Shown: positions 38,901 through 47,735, counted from the first letter of the stretch. The stretch: 62,500 nucleotides of DNA from Glandiceps talaboti (GCF_964340395.1 NC_135561.1:8923732-8986231), one strand, 5' to 3'. Notes: generated by a model from the sequence alone, not told the origin. Program-made: numbers and translations.

Positions 38901-40748
38901 GAAAACCATTGTAAATCATTACGATTGGTGTCACCTCTAATGTCTCTGTGTTATACACCTGTAATTATAATAAGGTATAAGATAACAAGTTAACAGTTAT
39001 TTGTGGTCGATCAGTTATTTGTGGACGATCGTAGATAAACACTTTTTGTTAAATGAAACGCACTATTCTTTTTATACATTGCATTGCATTTTATACATTA
39101 CATTACATTACAATACATTACATTGCAATGCATTGCATTACAAAACTAGATGTACTTACGGCAACACATAACACTAACAGAACAGAACAGAACAAACAAA
39201 CAAACAAACAAATAAACAAACAAACGAACGAACGAACGAACAAACGAACAGACAAACAATCAAACAAACAAACAAACACACAAAAAGAGGCAACAAGACA
39301 GTTTGGAAAAAAATTACAAATCAATGTTCAACAGAAGCAACTACTTCGATTAAAACAAATTCATAGTTTTTTCCTGAGTTTGTTCTCACTTTCCAAAAGT
39401 AAATTCTACTGACCATTTCTCTATATCAACAAAAAACATCAGTAAATATTGTTAAATCTGGTGCAATATGGAACACACTATTCTGCAGTTGAAATGTACA
39501 TTCGAATTACTAAATTCTGCTATGGATGAAATACAATCTATTAATAGTAAAATACCTTTGATTTGTCCTTCATCCATCGAAGTCTTCGTCCACACGAGGA
39601 ATAACATAATTTCACCATACAGTCAAACTGAACCTTTTCACCAAGTACTACTTGTATTTCTATTTGTACAAAGACAAACCAATGAACATGTATTGATAAA
39701 TATTTTTTTTCCAGTTTATATTTTTTCTGTATTTGGGAACATTTCTTGGATGATTGCCTTGTGCATGTCAACATTGTAGAGTATCACGGTAATCAGATAC
39801 AAACTGGATACAATTTCGTAAAGTTTTTAATATTTTGACTACCTTTATAAATAGTATTGTTTATTCAGGTAATGTTATACTTGAATGTTTATTCCCCTAT
39901 TATCAACATTTAAAGAGAACACAAACTGCTCAATTGCTGTAAAACATATTTTAAGAACAGTTGCATTGTTTCTTGTTATGTATGTTGTTTGAAATAGTCT
40001 ACACAACTTGTCACCCTGTGTAACTGACAGATAGCAGTTTTCATGGTTCGTTTTACTGTGATTTCCTGTTCAGAATCGTTTTCATACAGACAGCACTACT
40101 TCATTGTAAATGTCATATATATATATATAACAGACTCCGGTATCAAAATTATTCTGAAGATAGTGTGTAATTACCGCTTTTGATCGATTAATGGCCGCTT
40201 TTTGTATTTACCAGTGGTATTTTACCATTAGTTCACAACATATGTGACCTGGGTATGTGACAAATAGTCAAATACAGTAGTATTATCAGTAGTAATGTCA
40301 ACACGCATGCGTGAGACGACGCGTTTTCAAGGTCTGGTGAATTTCACGAAAATACTTGTCGGTCGTCATGACACTTATTCACACAACGAAAAACTTTTTG
40401 TGATGTATGCTCAAACAACGTATACGTATGTAATAGACACTCTACAGCCTTGGGAGCGTCGCAAGCAGCAATTATATATTGTTTCGTGCTAAAGCGACAA
40501 AAATAAATTATCGCCATTTTAATGTTACCTTTGGTGGGTTTGACGTTATCATCAACTGGAGTGAAACAATTGACACAGACGTGCCATTTCATCCTTAGTT
40601 CATCAACGCTAATATCTCCATACTTATAATCAAGCATATCACTCGCGGCATCATCATATTTACACCAGTGATAGAATCCAGTAATGTTCAAGCCGGCAAT
40701 CGAAACGAATGGACAAAATGTTAATAAAGCAACGAATACGAATTCCAT
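19511..40748 (-). CDS. Ig-TIR receptor (IL-1R/Toll superfamily), 18 exons, 1128 aa
   Basis: Minus-strand exons: 40748-40529, 39659-39556, 38958-38775, 38287-38100, 36211-36022, 34760-34626, 34146-34046, 33149-32933, 32368-32196, 31581-31374, 30713-30574, 29788-29566, 27152-27022, 26593-26401, 25184-25069, 22960-22768, 21108-20962, 20034-19511. All junctions are AG/GT, every phase matches, and the total is 3387 nt. The start is the Met directly before the hydrophobic leader ([11 protein letters not shown]); an in-frame Met lies 25 codons upstream. Order: signal peptide 1-19, Cys module 20-73, Ig1 74-169, Ig2 170-295, Cys module 296-340, Ig3 341-446, Ig4 447-573, Ig5 574-694, Ig6 695-802, Ig7 803-905, transmembrane about 907-928, TIR about 964-1115. 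Vertebrate IL-1 receptors have three Ig domains; this has seven. The family signals through TIR-TIR contacts with adaptors such as MyD88; ligand and role here are unknown. Confidence 0.88.
20105..20395. repeat. Tandemly duplicated unit with (CAA)n tracts
   Basis: (CAA)n at 20105-20162 and again at about 20261-20318, each followed by related sequence ending in GGGCTTACATT. The unit is about 160 bp, duplicated in the last intron of the receptor gene. The poly-Gln open frame is an artefact. Confidence 0.7.
21361..21457. repeat. (GT)n microsatellite
   Basis: About 97 bp of GT dinucleotides with a few GC interruptions, in the intron between receptor exons 16 and 17. A poly-G run lies upstream near 21255. 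Confidence 0.96.
22500..22640 (+). repeat. Element tail with (GACG)n-type end
   Basis: A block reading roughly ACCAGGTTTGATTGAAATTG, then a GAGAAATGACGATTTACGG block, runs into GGACGGACAGACGG. It resembles the end of the element near 28480-28560. Such short sequences ending in GACA/GACG repeats are a common kind of non-autonomous element end, but I cannot assign a class. Confidence 0.4.
22768..30713 (-). CDS. Receptor exons 11-16: Ig5, Ig6 and Ig7
   Basis: Each Ig domain uses two exons, phase 1-0 then 0-1. Ig5 (30713-30574, 29788-29566) has B-strand VHFPC and F-strand DFGLYMC. Ig6 (27152-27022, 26593-26401) has VQFAC and GMVYFC. Ig7 (25184-25069, 22960-22768) has GFRC and QYGVYTC. The first halves of Ig5 and Ig6 are alike, with W and NST/KST after the Cys. 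Ig7 shares LIKDG at the end of its first exon with Ig2 and Ig4. Introns hold a minisatellite, MITEs and a tandem 346-bp repeat. Confidence 0.85.
23165..23459. repeat. 59-bp minisatellite, five copies
   Basis: Five head-to-tail units begin at 23165, 23224, 23283, 23342 and 23401, each TTATACAC, GCCTGGCTATGAG, CACTAATAGATG, CTTGAGGGTTG in order. Units differ by only a few bases. It lies in the intron upstream of receptor exon 16. Confidence 0.93.
23651..24037 (+). mobile_element. PIF/Harbinger-like MITE, copy 2 (387 bp)
   Basis: Starts GGCGTAAAAAAATTG, GTTCCGATTAC and ends with the inverted equivalent, GGTAACCGGAACCAAAC, then GGCC. TTA flanks both ends (23648-23650, 24038-24040). The interior matches copy 3 (43324-43695) in opposite orientation along its whole length. 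A short Met-initiated frame inside shows no family similarity. Confidence 0.75.
24038..24206. mobile_element. Hairpin MITE, about 165 bp, abutting copy 2
   Basis: Begins TTATTACCC and ends GGGTAATAA. The arms (ATATCAACTCTTCGTTCGTC and its inverted partner) pair over about 60 bp. The loop holds five AACGT pentamers (about 24098-24126). Its left end coincides with the right TTA flank of the preceding MITE. Confidence 0.65.
25679..26357. mobile_element. Large fold-back element, arms about 140 bp
   Basis: The left arm (25679-25823: TTAAATGAGAT, TTTCATTCACTTT, TTATCAGTACGGA, GCTAGGCAACTTCC) recurs inverted at 26205-26357. A further inner pair, CCAATTCCAGTGAATTT, lies near 25870 and 26080. The right arm carries a separate hairpin insertion at 26119-26191. 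The element ends about 45 bp from the donor site of receptor exon 14. Confidence 0.7.
26119..26191. mobile_element. Nested 73-bp hairpin MITE
   Basis: The arms AATGTACGTCCCAGTCCATA and TATGGGCTGGGAGGGCGTAC pair almost fully. The termini are TAATGTACG and CGTACATTA. It sits inside the right arm of the fold-back element and has no counterpart in the left arm, so it inserted later. Confidence 0.65.
26717..26930. repeat. (CA)n/(CG)n microsatellite
   Basis: CA repeats with GACA, GCAC and CGCG interruptions, core about 26717-26840, then degenerate CACG-rich sequence, in the intron between receptor exons 13 and 14. Confidence 0.93.
27504..28545 (-). repeat. Tandem 346-bp repeat, three units
   Basis: CTTTAGACRACATTTCCTGA starts units at 27511, 27856 and 28202. 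The first two units are nearly identical; the third is diverged and ends in (GACA)n at about 28535-28560. A related single copy lies inverted near 61070-61220, so this is a dispersed element amplified in tandem. The 74-codon frames shared by units 1 and 2 are not conserved beyond the repeat and are not called as genes. Confidence 0.8.
28726..28828. mobile_element. MITE with CTGTAAGGTACGTC ends, copy A
   Basis: About 103 bp with the imperfect inverted ends CTGTAAGGTACGTCGTGAC and ACATGACTTATCTTACAG, and a GC-rich centre containing CACACATCGGTCAACCC. Same family as 29445-29534 and 48132-48236. Confidence 0.65.
29445..29534. mobile_element. MITE with CTGTAAGGTACGTC ends, copy B
   Basis: About 90 bp with ends CTGTAAGGTACGTCCTGACG and ACACGACGTATCTTACAG. 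The centre has CACACATCGGGAAACTCC. It lies just downstream of receptor exon 12 in transcription order. Confidence 0.65.
30781..30843. repeat. (CA)n microsatellite
   Basis: About 60 bp of CA repeats in the intron upstream of receptor exon 11. Confidence 0.92.
31374..34760 (-). CDS. Receptor exons 6-10: second copy of the module-Ig-Ig block
   Basis: Exon 6 (phase 1-1) encodes FFWKEF to [10 protein letters not shown]. Exons 7-8 encode Ig3: VQFDC, then [13 protein letters not shown]. Exons 9-10 encode Ig4: WFIHAC, LIKDG, then [17 protein letters not shown]. Exon by exon these match exons 1-5 in order, phase and motif: KWHxCxxCFT, VQFDC, the GxYTC second half of the first Ig domain, LIKDGK and YG(V/I)YS-x-QY. 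A unit of five exons was therefore duplicated inside the gene. Confidence 0.86.
33619..33794. mobile_element. Near-perfect 176-bp palindrome (MITE-like)
   Basis: Starts CATGTTGACTGATC and ends GATCAGTCAACATG. The arms continue through AATGGCAAC, GTTTCC and GGTCACCCCAACACAG with their inverted partners, leaving a very short centre. It lies in the intron between receptor exons 7 and 8. Confidence 0.75.
34824..34871. repeat. (CTGT)n microsatellite
   Basis: Twelve or so CTGT units followed by a G-rich dispersed sequence, in the intron upstream of receptor exon 6. Confidence 0.92.
35440..35630 (+). repeat. Copies of a dispersed GGGGAGGGTCA element
   Basis: GGGGAGGGTYA followed by a T-rich block recurs two or three times here and again near 61400-61550, where it also ends in a TACTGAA-x-x-CTCCCTAAA block. 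Inverted relatives appear near 37630-37740 and 51225-51330. Class unknown. Confidence 0.4.
35848..35933. repeat. (GTCT)n-(GTCC)n microsatellite
   Basis: GTCT repeats switch to GTCC repeats near 35910. It abuts a repeat fragment at 35958-35977 shared with 27303-27322. Confidence 0.9.
36022..40748 (-). CDS. Receptor exons 1-5: leader, Cys module, Ig1 and Ig2
   Basis: Exon 1 encodes the signal peptide and a module ending [10 protein letters not shown]. Exons 2-3 encode Ig1: VQFDC, W, then [10 protein letters not shown]. Exons 4-5 encode Ig2: LVHTC, ILIKDG, then [17 protein letters not shown]. Ig2 lacks a Cys at the usual F-strand YxC position (Ser269) but has Cys280 eleven residues later. Introns hold (AACA)n, (TA)n and AT-rich sequence but no other gene. 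Confidence 0.86.
36573..36793 (+). mobile_element. LINE ORF2 C-terminal relic
   Basis: The open frame ends at the TAG at 36791-36793 and reads [20 protein letters not shown], then [11 protein letters not shown], then [10 protein letters not shown]. The EDE-x-HFLFxCxxY motif followed by a K(F/Y)IxxAxxxR motif is the usual C-terminus of many LINE polyproteins. The sequence down to about 36990, ending AATAAACAACC, may be its 3' UTR. It lies in a receptor intron, on the opposite strand. Confidence 0.7.
38020..38049. repeat. (AAAT)n microsatellite
   Basis: Short AAAT array about 50 bp from the donor of receptor exon 4. Confidence 0.85.
39075..39285. repeat. (CATTA)n and (AACA)n low-complexity region
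   Basis: CATTA/CATTG pentamers (about 39078-39140), then AACA/AACG tetramers (about 39180-39285), in the intron between receptor exons 2 and 3. Long Lys/Asn/Gln frames over it are artefacts. Confidence 0.85.
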
Positions 40749-42495
40749 TGTTGGTTCTGCGAGTCTGAGTTTAGGTGTCTGTGTGTCCCCGTTCGCTGGG
40801 TGTGGTAGATAGGGAGCGTTCATATCATTTTACCTGGTCGGGGCAGGGCCGGTAAAAATTCATTTTGGTCATCGCAAACCATTTGACCACCCGGCCTTCC
40901 AGCTCTTTACAAATCAGCCTCAGTGATCAAAATTTACCAATGACACAAAAACCCTCAGGAGAGGAAACCATTCAAAGTAAATAAATCGTAGAATCATATC
41001 TAATGCCAATAACAAAATAATTTGTTGACAATCTGTCTATAAGTCTCTCTCTGCCGTACATATGATTTTGACATCATAATCTCCATTTGAATACTACAAA
41101 AAATCTGCAGATATTCACAGCTGTAGGGACTCTCTAAGGGCAACTGTTATAGGGCTCAGTTTAGTACTTCTGAGAAGCGGCCAGCAGAAGCAACTAACTT
41201 AGGTAAATTCCAACCAAAATTGTAATTATGAAGTTTGATGTCCAATAATGAAATGTATGAAATAATCCCCAAACTTAAAAGCAGACACCCCAACCGACAA
41301 AACCACATCGTGTAGCCATCCATGTTAGTATAGATCATCACACACCTGTACATATTATATTCTTTACAGGTTTTGAATACTGGCAATATAAACGTCTTTA
41401 TTTGTGACGTATCCAACACAAGGGTCTCCACCCACTCCTAACTACTGGACACTCATATCTCACGGGTTATCCCTGTTATATTGACGCGTGTGACGTCATC
41501 GTGGACGACGCCATATATCATCGTCGTTAACCTCAGCGAACATCCAAGAACCCGTTTGATTCACATACAAGAGACAAAAAATATGGAATATACTCCAGGT
41601 TGTTCTACGTCACGACAACGCGTGTCTGCGTCATCGGTTCTGCTGTGTTCGAAATATGAGTCAAAACGTTCAAAATTGCCATTACTTTCCCTGCGGATTT
41701 TTATTGATATTACTGGCACTGGTATGTCAGTATTCTCCAATTATTTTCCTCATTCAGCCGGAAAATACTCGTGACCTAAGGGTTGTCGACTCGTAGCTAC
41801 AAAGGCCCCTTAGGTCACTCGTATTAAGAAAAATATTGGGAACATATATATTTGCTAAAAATCATCTACCTTTCTATCTATAATTACTTTGCCAAGTTTA
41901 GGTCTTTGTGTCGTCATTATTACTTTCTGTTTATTCCAGGATTAGTGTATCAAATGTCTTTCACGACACGGCGCATCTAATACAGTGTGTATGGTGAAAC
42001 CCCTGCACTTCAAAATTGCATTATTTTATGGGAATTTTAGCCTCTTGTTACTATCGATCTTCTATTTCACCAGTACTCTACCATGTTAGAGACGCGTATG
42101 CTTTGGTTCTAGCTTAGGCAGTTGTTTAGCTCATACGTTGGAACTTGGAAGCATTTTTTCTGTCTTGATTTGGTTCACATTTTTTCCGAAATAATACAGT
42201 TTACTGTAACTCTTGGCTGGTACGTTTCGGACGGTGCTGTAAAGAGCTAGAGGCCTGTGTCTTACGACGTTGCATTTCTTTCCCCATTGTTTGGCCTGCG
42301 ACACTTTTTATACGTTAAATTCTCCTGCCCCCGGAAATCAAATGGTCTACCTATTTACGTGCAGTTGCGTACTAACGGAGGTCAACAAACTTCTTTTCAT
42401 GCCCGTGCCGTGTAACAAAAAGACTATTAACCTTAATACCTATGCAGCTAAGCACCCTTAAAAATAGACACTGCCGTTACACAATTATCTCCAAA
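40749..42495. promoter_or_regulatory. Divergent promoter interval
   Basis: The space between the start codon of the minus-strand receptor and that of the plus-strand CRAL-TRIO gene. Both 5' UTRs and promoters must lie here or within upstream exons I cannot see. It contains a dispersed repeat at about 41593-41845. No clear TATA box was identified. Confidence 0.35.
41593..41845 (+). repeat. Dispersed hairpin repeat family, copy A
   Basis: Reads CTACGTCACGACAACGCG, a CGGTTCTG block, then a terminal hairpin AATACTCGTGACCTAAGGG with its inverted partner CCCCTTAGGTCACTCGTATT. Related copies lie at 53625-53865 (same strand) and about 47517-47735 (inverted). Confidence 0.6.
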
Positions 42496-45400
42496 ATGGC
42501 GGAAAGCAGACGTCCGTACGTGTGCACTCTCAGTCCAGAGACCCTGGAGAAGGCTATGCGTGAATTGAACGAAGATCCAGAAACCAGAAATCAGAAAATA
42601 GACGAGTTGAGAGAGAAGTTTAGAAAGGAGAAACCGGAAGTTAAACTACCACCTGAGGATGCATTTTTACTACGGTATTTGAGAAATAAGAAATTCGATG
42701 TCGATAAAGCGTATAAAATGCTGCTACACTATTATGATTGTCGACGAAAATATCCACAACTATACACCAAATTTTATCCCTCGGCTTACAAACACATTTT
42801 TGATCTTGGTATGCAGAAAATATGCCCTGAAAGGGACAGCGAGGGACGTCTTATCATGCTCGCCCATTTAGGTGAGTATTATACTTGTTCATGTCGCGTC
42901 GAATAGGTATGTGTATGGCATAGTTCACGGCCTCGCTGTGAAAAGACAGCTGTGGCACACTACATACACGTACGTGGTTTTCCTATTGTATTGTGGATAG
43001 CGATTATCTTCAATAAGGTCCAAGTCCGAGTATTGCACAACGTAATTTAAGTACAAAAATACGTCATCAAATGCGATTAATAGTGTGATTGTCAACGTAG
43101 CGGAGTTTTGTTGTTGTTGTTGTAATTATACCCTTTACCTATCAAGCCTGTAGCATCAAACAATACCAGTCAGTTGAGAGCTCATATTCTATTCCAGGAC
43201 CATGATACTAATGCAAAATAATTACGTCATTAGGTATTTATGAATATTCAAAAACTATTGTTGTATGAGTGAGAGTATTTTTGAAATATTCATAAAACCT
43301 AACAACGTCATTATTTTGTATTAGGCCAAACAAAAAAGTTGTTTGGTTCCGGTTTACCCGACCCCACCTAGTTTTTCACGCTGACACTAAACTTTATTTT
43401 TACGTATTCGAGAAAAATAGTAATAAAATCGCAAAAATCGTGAAACAGTGGGTGGGTGCGGAAACTGACATCGACTTAAAAAGACAATATGAAACTATTC
43501 TTCCAATCTGTAGTGACTGTGCATCTGATAGGAAGAAATAAACAACACAGAGACCATTTGGAAAACAATGGAAAACCTGAATTGGACACTTACACATGGA
43601 AAAAAATATAGTAAAATAAAATAAAAAATCTACCTACCCCACCTATTTTAAAATCAAGTTGAATGTAATCGGAACCACACAATTTTTTTTACGCCTTATG
43701 ATCATCGTGGAATGTAATATGAGCTCACAAATGACTGACAGTATATGCTAATGCCCTTCAAAGCGTCGGGGGGGGGGGGTTATATGTATTTCCTATTAGA
43801 AAAAATATTAGTGGAGTTCGCTTGACAGGTTTACATGAAATCTGTGGGCTTCGTCGCTGTCGATGATACCTGTCGTGTAGTACTACTCATTATCATTAGT
43901 GTGAATCAATTTGACAATGTGACGGTATGTAATCGAGTTGTGGTGTATGTAATGGGTTAAGACCACAGTCACTTGTGAGCTAATATTCCATTCCAGGATG
44001 GTAATATTCTAGTCTAGGATGATCACACTACAACATAATGACGTCATTATAGGTATTTACGATATTCAAAAAAAATACCGTTCCGGTTATTGTTCCGATA
44101 TATACACGGCAACGGTATTTGGCAAAATACTAGTAATATCATACCAGCTAGCTGCAATATCATATATAGAAAAATAAAGTTTGAACATACATATTTTCAG
44201 GGTGAAACTATTTGAGAGATTGCAAAAGAATTAAATGTTATGAATAAAAATATTACAAGTATCACGATAAAGTTTGGATAACTGCAAGAGAGTTCTGGCA
44301 GATCATTATACCATCTAAGCCTTCAAGCTATAAAAGATAAATAATTCTCTGTTTGAGAAACTGCAACACAAATTTTACTTAACAGTGTCTATACCCCTTG
44401 CGAATCCTGGGTTATTTTGTGGTATACAGTGAAAGTTCGTGTTGTGACCATGCTAAAAGCCTAGTCTCGGTTACCCAGACTGTCGCCGCTGGGGCTCTTC
44501 TCGTTTGGGTAGGTCTCATAGGCAAAGCCTACAGCGGCGAGAGTCTGGGTAACCGAGACTCGCTAAAACCATAAACATTAGAAGAGAGACCCTACTGTCT
44601 AACATAGCAAGCCAAGTCAAGTCACAAACCACAAGTTTAGTCTGGAGATGGAATCCGAGAGACAGGGCCCGGACCATACCAAAATTACGAGCAGAGGTTT
44701 ATTACGGACAGACGAGTTGGCGTGCGTGCGTGCGTGCGTGTTTGTGTGTTGTTTATAGCATGTAACTGTTGTGTACTATTGCGTTCTTACTATTATGTAT
44801 TTTGAATAAATTATGTTCTGTTTTGTATCACAGGCAACTATGATCCTGATCGCCACAGTATCACAGATGTATTTTCAGCCTCATTAATGATAATGGAGAA
44901 AGTACTACAAGATGAGGAAACTCAAGTAAATGGCCTGGTCATAGTTGGAGACTACGAGGGACTGACTATGAAAATGTTTACTAAATCTGGTGGTCCTGCT
45001 ACATCAAAAATGGACACGGATCTCTTTGTGGTCAGTGTTACTCAGTAATCGTAATAATTACGAATATCATTTAATATCACCATTCCAAGTGATTCACACG
45101 TGTTTTTTTTTTTGAAAGAGTCGACGTTTCTCAATCTCTCTAATTTTAAACTAACATGTTTCAGTAATACTATAGTCCTTAGCTAACCAGTTCCGGCCCC
45201 AAACCTTGTTCAAAAATCCGTCCCAGATAAACGATACATGTACATCGTCGTAACCACAAGCCTTTTTTACGGCACCAAACGTGCTCTGAAACGTACTCGC
45301 CAGAGGCTTTCGTTGCATCAGCAGGCTTACCATCGTCGCAAAGTATTGGCCTCTTTACGGCACCGTTCAAAACGAGCTCGCCAGAGGATTTCCTTGCGTC

Positions 45401-46779
45401 AGTAGCAATATGTGTTGTGGCTTGCAAGAATGTATATTGATTACTTAGTCATTACAGGACGGTAAAATCGAGTTACTTTGGAACGGTAAGTTAGAAACGA
45501 ATGTGATGTTTCGATCCATCTACTACGGACCTTCATCAAGGTCCATAGTAGACAGATCGTTGCATACATATTTCTGATTTACCGTTGCAAAGTAATTATT
45601 ATATTTCACTATCCTGTTGATTTTTGTAACTAAGAACAATATATTCTCCAATCATTAGGCAAAAAAAATGTCTGTTTTTGATATTCAAACATAACTTCAT
45701 AAAATAGAGTAGATAGGGCGAGGTTTTATTTTACATTACATTTTATTTTCTCTAAATACTTTCATCCAAAGACAAGAATACTCATTGGTCACAATACTTT
45801 GGTAAATTGATGAGGTTTAAGAGAACTAAATGACGATAATTAATATGTGATTAAGAAGTAGACAAACGCAATATGTAGACTGTAGTGTTATAGGCTGAAC
45901 TGACATCGCTTCCCTGTAAAAAAAAAAGTAACTAAATATATTTTGGCAAGAAAATGTACAAAGAAATAGAAGTTTTTGCATGTAAAAGTTGTCTAGGGTC
46001 GTTGGCTTAAACTATGGTCGGTCGGGTTATCAGAAACACACTATCTTTTTATTTGACCTTATTGTCTTCTCATGACTCTGTTTTCTCTATTTTCCCAGAA
46101 TGCACTGCCAATCCGATTTAAAGGTATGCACTATATTCGGCAGCCAGACATTCTCAAAACTATTTTCGGCATGATTCGCCCTTTCATCCCTGATAAGCTG
46201 TATAAAAGGGTAAGTTTTTTGTGGTCTTCCACATTCAGTCGTTTTAATTACTCAGATCGTGAACCATTACCTCCATCTTTTGGTGAAAAAGTTTGATTCT
46301 GAAATCCCCGTACTTGGGTCTCAATCTGTCACTGTGCTGTACTTGGATCTCAATCTGTCATTGAAAGAAAATGTCGTCTGGTGCAACAAAAATCGGACAA
46401 ACACTATTACATTTTATGGTCAGGCTCAGCAAAAATCATTGTACCTTATAAACAAGTTTATTATTTGAGTAAAATGTCAACTTATATTGCCTACCACTTT
46501 ACAAAGAGTGTTCTCTTTCTTGAACAGATCCATTTCCATGGCAAAGAGTATGGCACCTTACACGATCACGTCCCCTCCTCCTTATTACCACCTGAATACG
46601 GCGGTAGCCTTGAATTCGACTGGAAGGAGTGGTTCAACGAACTAATGCAGAGAGATGATGAATTCGAAATACTGAACCAGTATGGCTTCCCGAACGCTAG
46701 TGACTCCCTTGGAGGGCAAGCACAGGGGGCGGATCCTTCACTGGGTCTCGTTGGAACTTTCAAAAAATTGGAAACATAG
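42496..46779 (+). CDS. CRAL-TRIO lipid-transfer protein, alpha-TTP-like, gene 1 (311 aa)
   Basis: Exons 42496-42871, 44834-45030, 46099-46209 and 46528-46779 join in phase (376+197+111+252 nt). The start is the only Met giving MAESRRPYVCTL, conserved in the paralogue. Residues about 50-95 form the CRAL-TRIO N-terminal helices (DAFLLRYLRNKKFDVDKAY). Exons 2-4 form the lipid-binding lobe: IVGDYEGLTMKMF, MHYIRQPDILKTIF, IRPFIPDKLYKR, then HFHGKEYGTLHDHV and LLPPEYGG. These match alpha-tocopherol-transfer-protein/TTPAL-type proteins, cytosolic carriers of hydrophobic ligands; the actual ligand cannot be told. Exon 2 uses a weaker donor, GTCAGT. A poly(A) signal lies at 47093-47098. Two extra exons downstream could replace exons 3-4. 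Confidence 0.9.
43324..43695 (-). mobile_element. PIF/Harbinger-like MITE, copy 3 (372 bp)
   Basis: Inverted relative of copy 2: GGCCAAACAAAAAAGTTG, GGTTCCGGTTTACC at the left and GGAACCACACAATT, then CGCC at the right, with TTA outside both ends (43321-43323, 43696-43698). In intron 1 of the first CRAL-TRIO gene. No coding capacity. Confidence 0.75.
44463..44560. mobile_element. 98-bp hairpin MITE
   Basis: The outer arms AGTCTCGGTTACCCAGACT and AGTCTGGGTAACCGAGACT are a perfect 19-bp inverted repeat. They extend inward with GTCGCCGCTG/CAGCGGCGAG, one mismatch. In intron 1 of the first CRAL-TRIO gene. Confidence 0.75.
45238..45399 (-). repeat. Two 81-bp in-frame tandem units in an open reading frame
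   Basis: On the minus strand two units begin at 45399 and 45318, sharing ACGCAAGGAAATCCTCTGG/ATGCAACGAAAGCCTCTGG and GGTGCCGTAAA. The 27-codon unit length keeps the frame open from about 45427 to 45179. No family is recognised. It lies in intron 2 of the first CRAL-TRIO gene, antisense. Confidence 0.5.
45505..45556. mobile_element. Penelope-tail-like hairpin
   Basis: On the minus strand TTGATGA, GGTCC, a loop, GGATC, GAAAC follow each other as in the motif at 563-600. The same stretch is also a hairpin with arms GATCCATCTACTACGGACC and GGTCCATAGTAGACAGATC (45512-45556). Confidence 0.35.
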
Positions 46780-47092
46780 CACTCTTCGTAGCTTTTAATG
46801 ATTATTCAAAACGACAAATCCTCCCCCTGGCAGCGATATATGTCACCCACCTTTATCGGAACGAGACATTTACAGTTAGAAATTGTATTACTTGCAGATA
46901 ATTATATACATGCAAAAAATATGAGAATGGTAAAACTACACAATTTTGCAATATGACATGGAAGTAAACAGGTTAATTTTATCGATAACAATTGAATAAC
47001 CATTTCTATGAACATTAGTTTATAAATTTGTGTTTTAATTTATGAGTTTATTTCTCTATCATTATATGACTTAATTTGGGGATATTAAGAGC

Positions 47093-47098
47093 AATAAA
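47093..47098 (+). other. Poly(A) signal of CRAL-TRIO gene 1
   Basis: AATAAA 314 bp after the stop codon of exon 4. Confidence 0.55.
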
Positions 47099-47516
47099 TC
47101 ATTTTTTTTTCATATTCCGTATTCTGTTACTGTAACATGTTGTTTTTTTCGGTCGATTTCCCGTTTTTTGTTTGGTTCTTTTGCCTAACTATTTAAATAA
47201 TATGACATTCAAAAGAGGAAAAAGACAGTAAATTGAACATTCGATCAGTTTGATATGTCAGATCATTCAACCTAACAAAATCTATGTTCTCAGCTACGAG
47301 GAAATAAAGCAGACCCACTCTTCAAGGGAGATTCCACTTTGAGCTGGAAGTAATCTAGTGAGTTTACAATTACCCATTTTATATATACACGTCCTTGACA
47401 CCGTCATATAGCCCATACTTGATACAGGACATTCCATGTTCACACATTAATCGTAAACGAGTATCTTATCAGTAATAATGATTCATGCAACCAAAGAATG
47501 TACAAGTGACCTGCGT

Positions 47517-47735
47517 GGCCTTGTCAATACGAGATGAGTAGTAACAAACCCCTTAGGTTACGAGAATTTTTGCGATTGAATGAAGAAAAATGTTAGGAAA
47601 AATATATTCAAACTTCGGAAATGTGGAAAAAAATTGAACGTTTTGACCCCCGGTCCTATTTTGAAAACTGCCGTACCAAAGACGTAGATTCGTCTCGCAT
47701 TTGACGTAGAAATATCAGGGTATAAATTCCACATT
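47517..47735 (-). repeat. Dispersed hairpin repeat family, copy C
   Basis: On the minus strand it has AAACGTTCAA, CATTCAATCGC, TTCTCGTAACCTAAGGGG and GTTACTACTCATCTCGT, aligning with copies A and B. It sits between the two alternative terminal cassettes of CRAL-TRIO gene 1. Confidence 0.5.
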
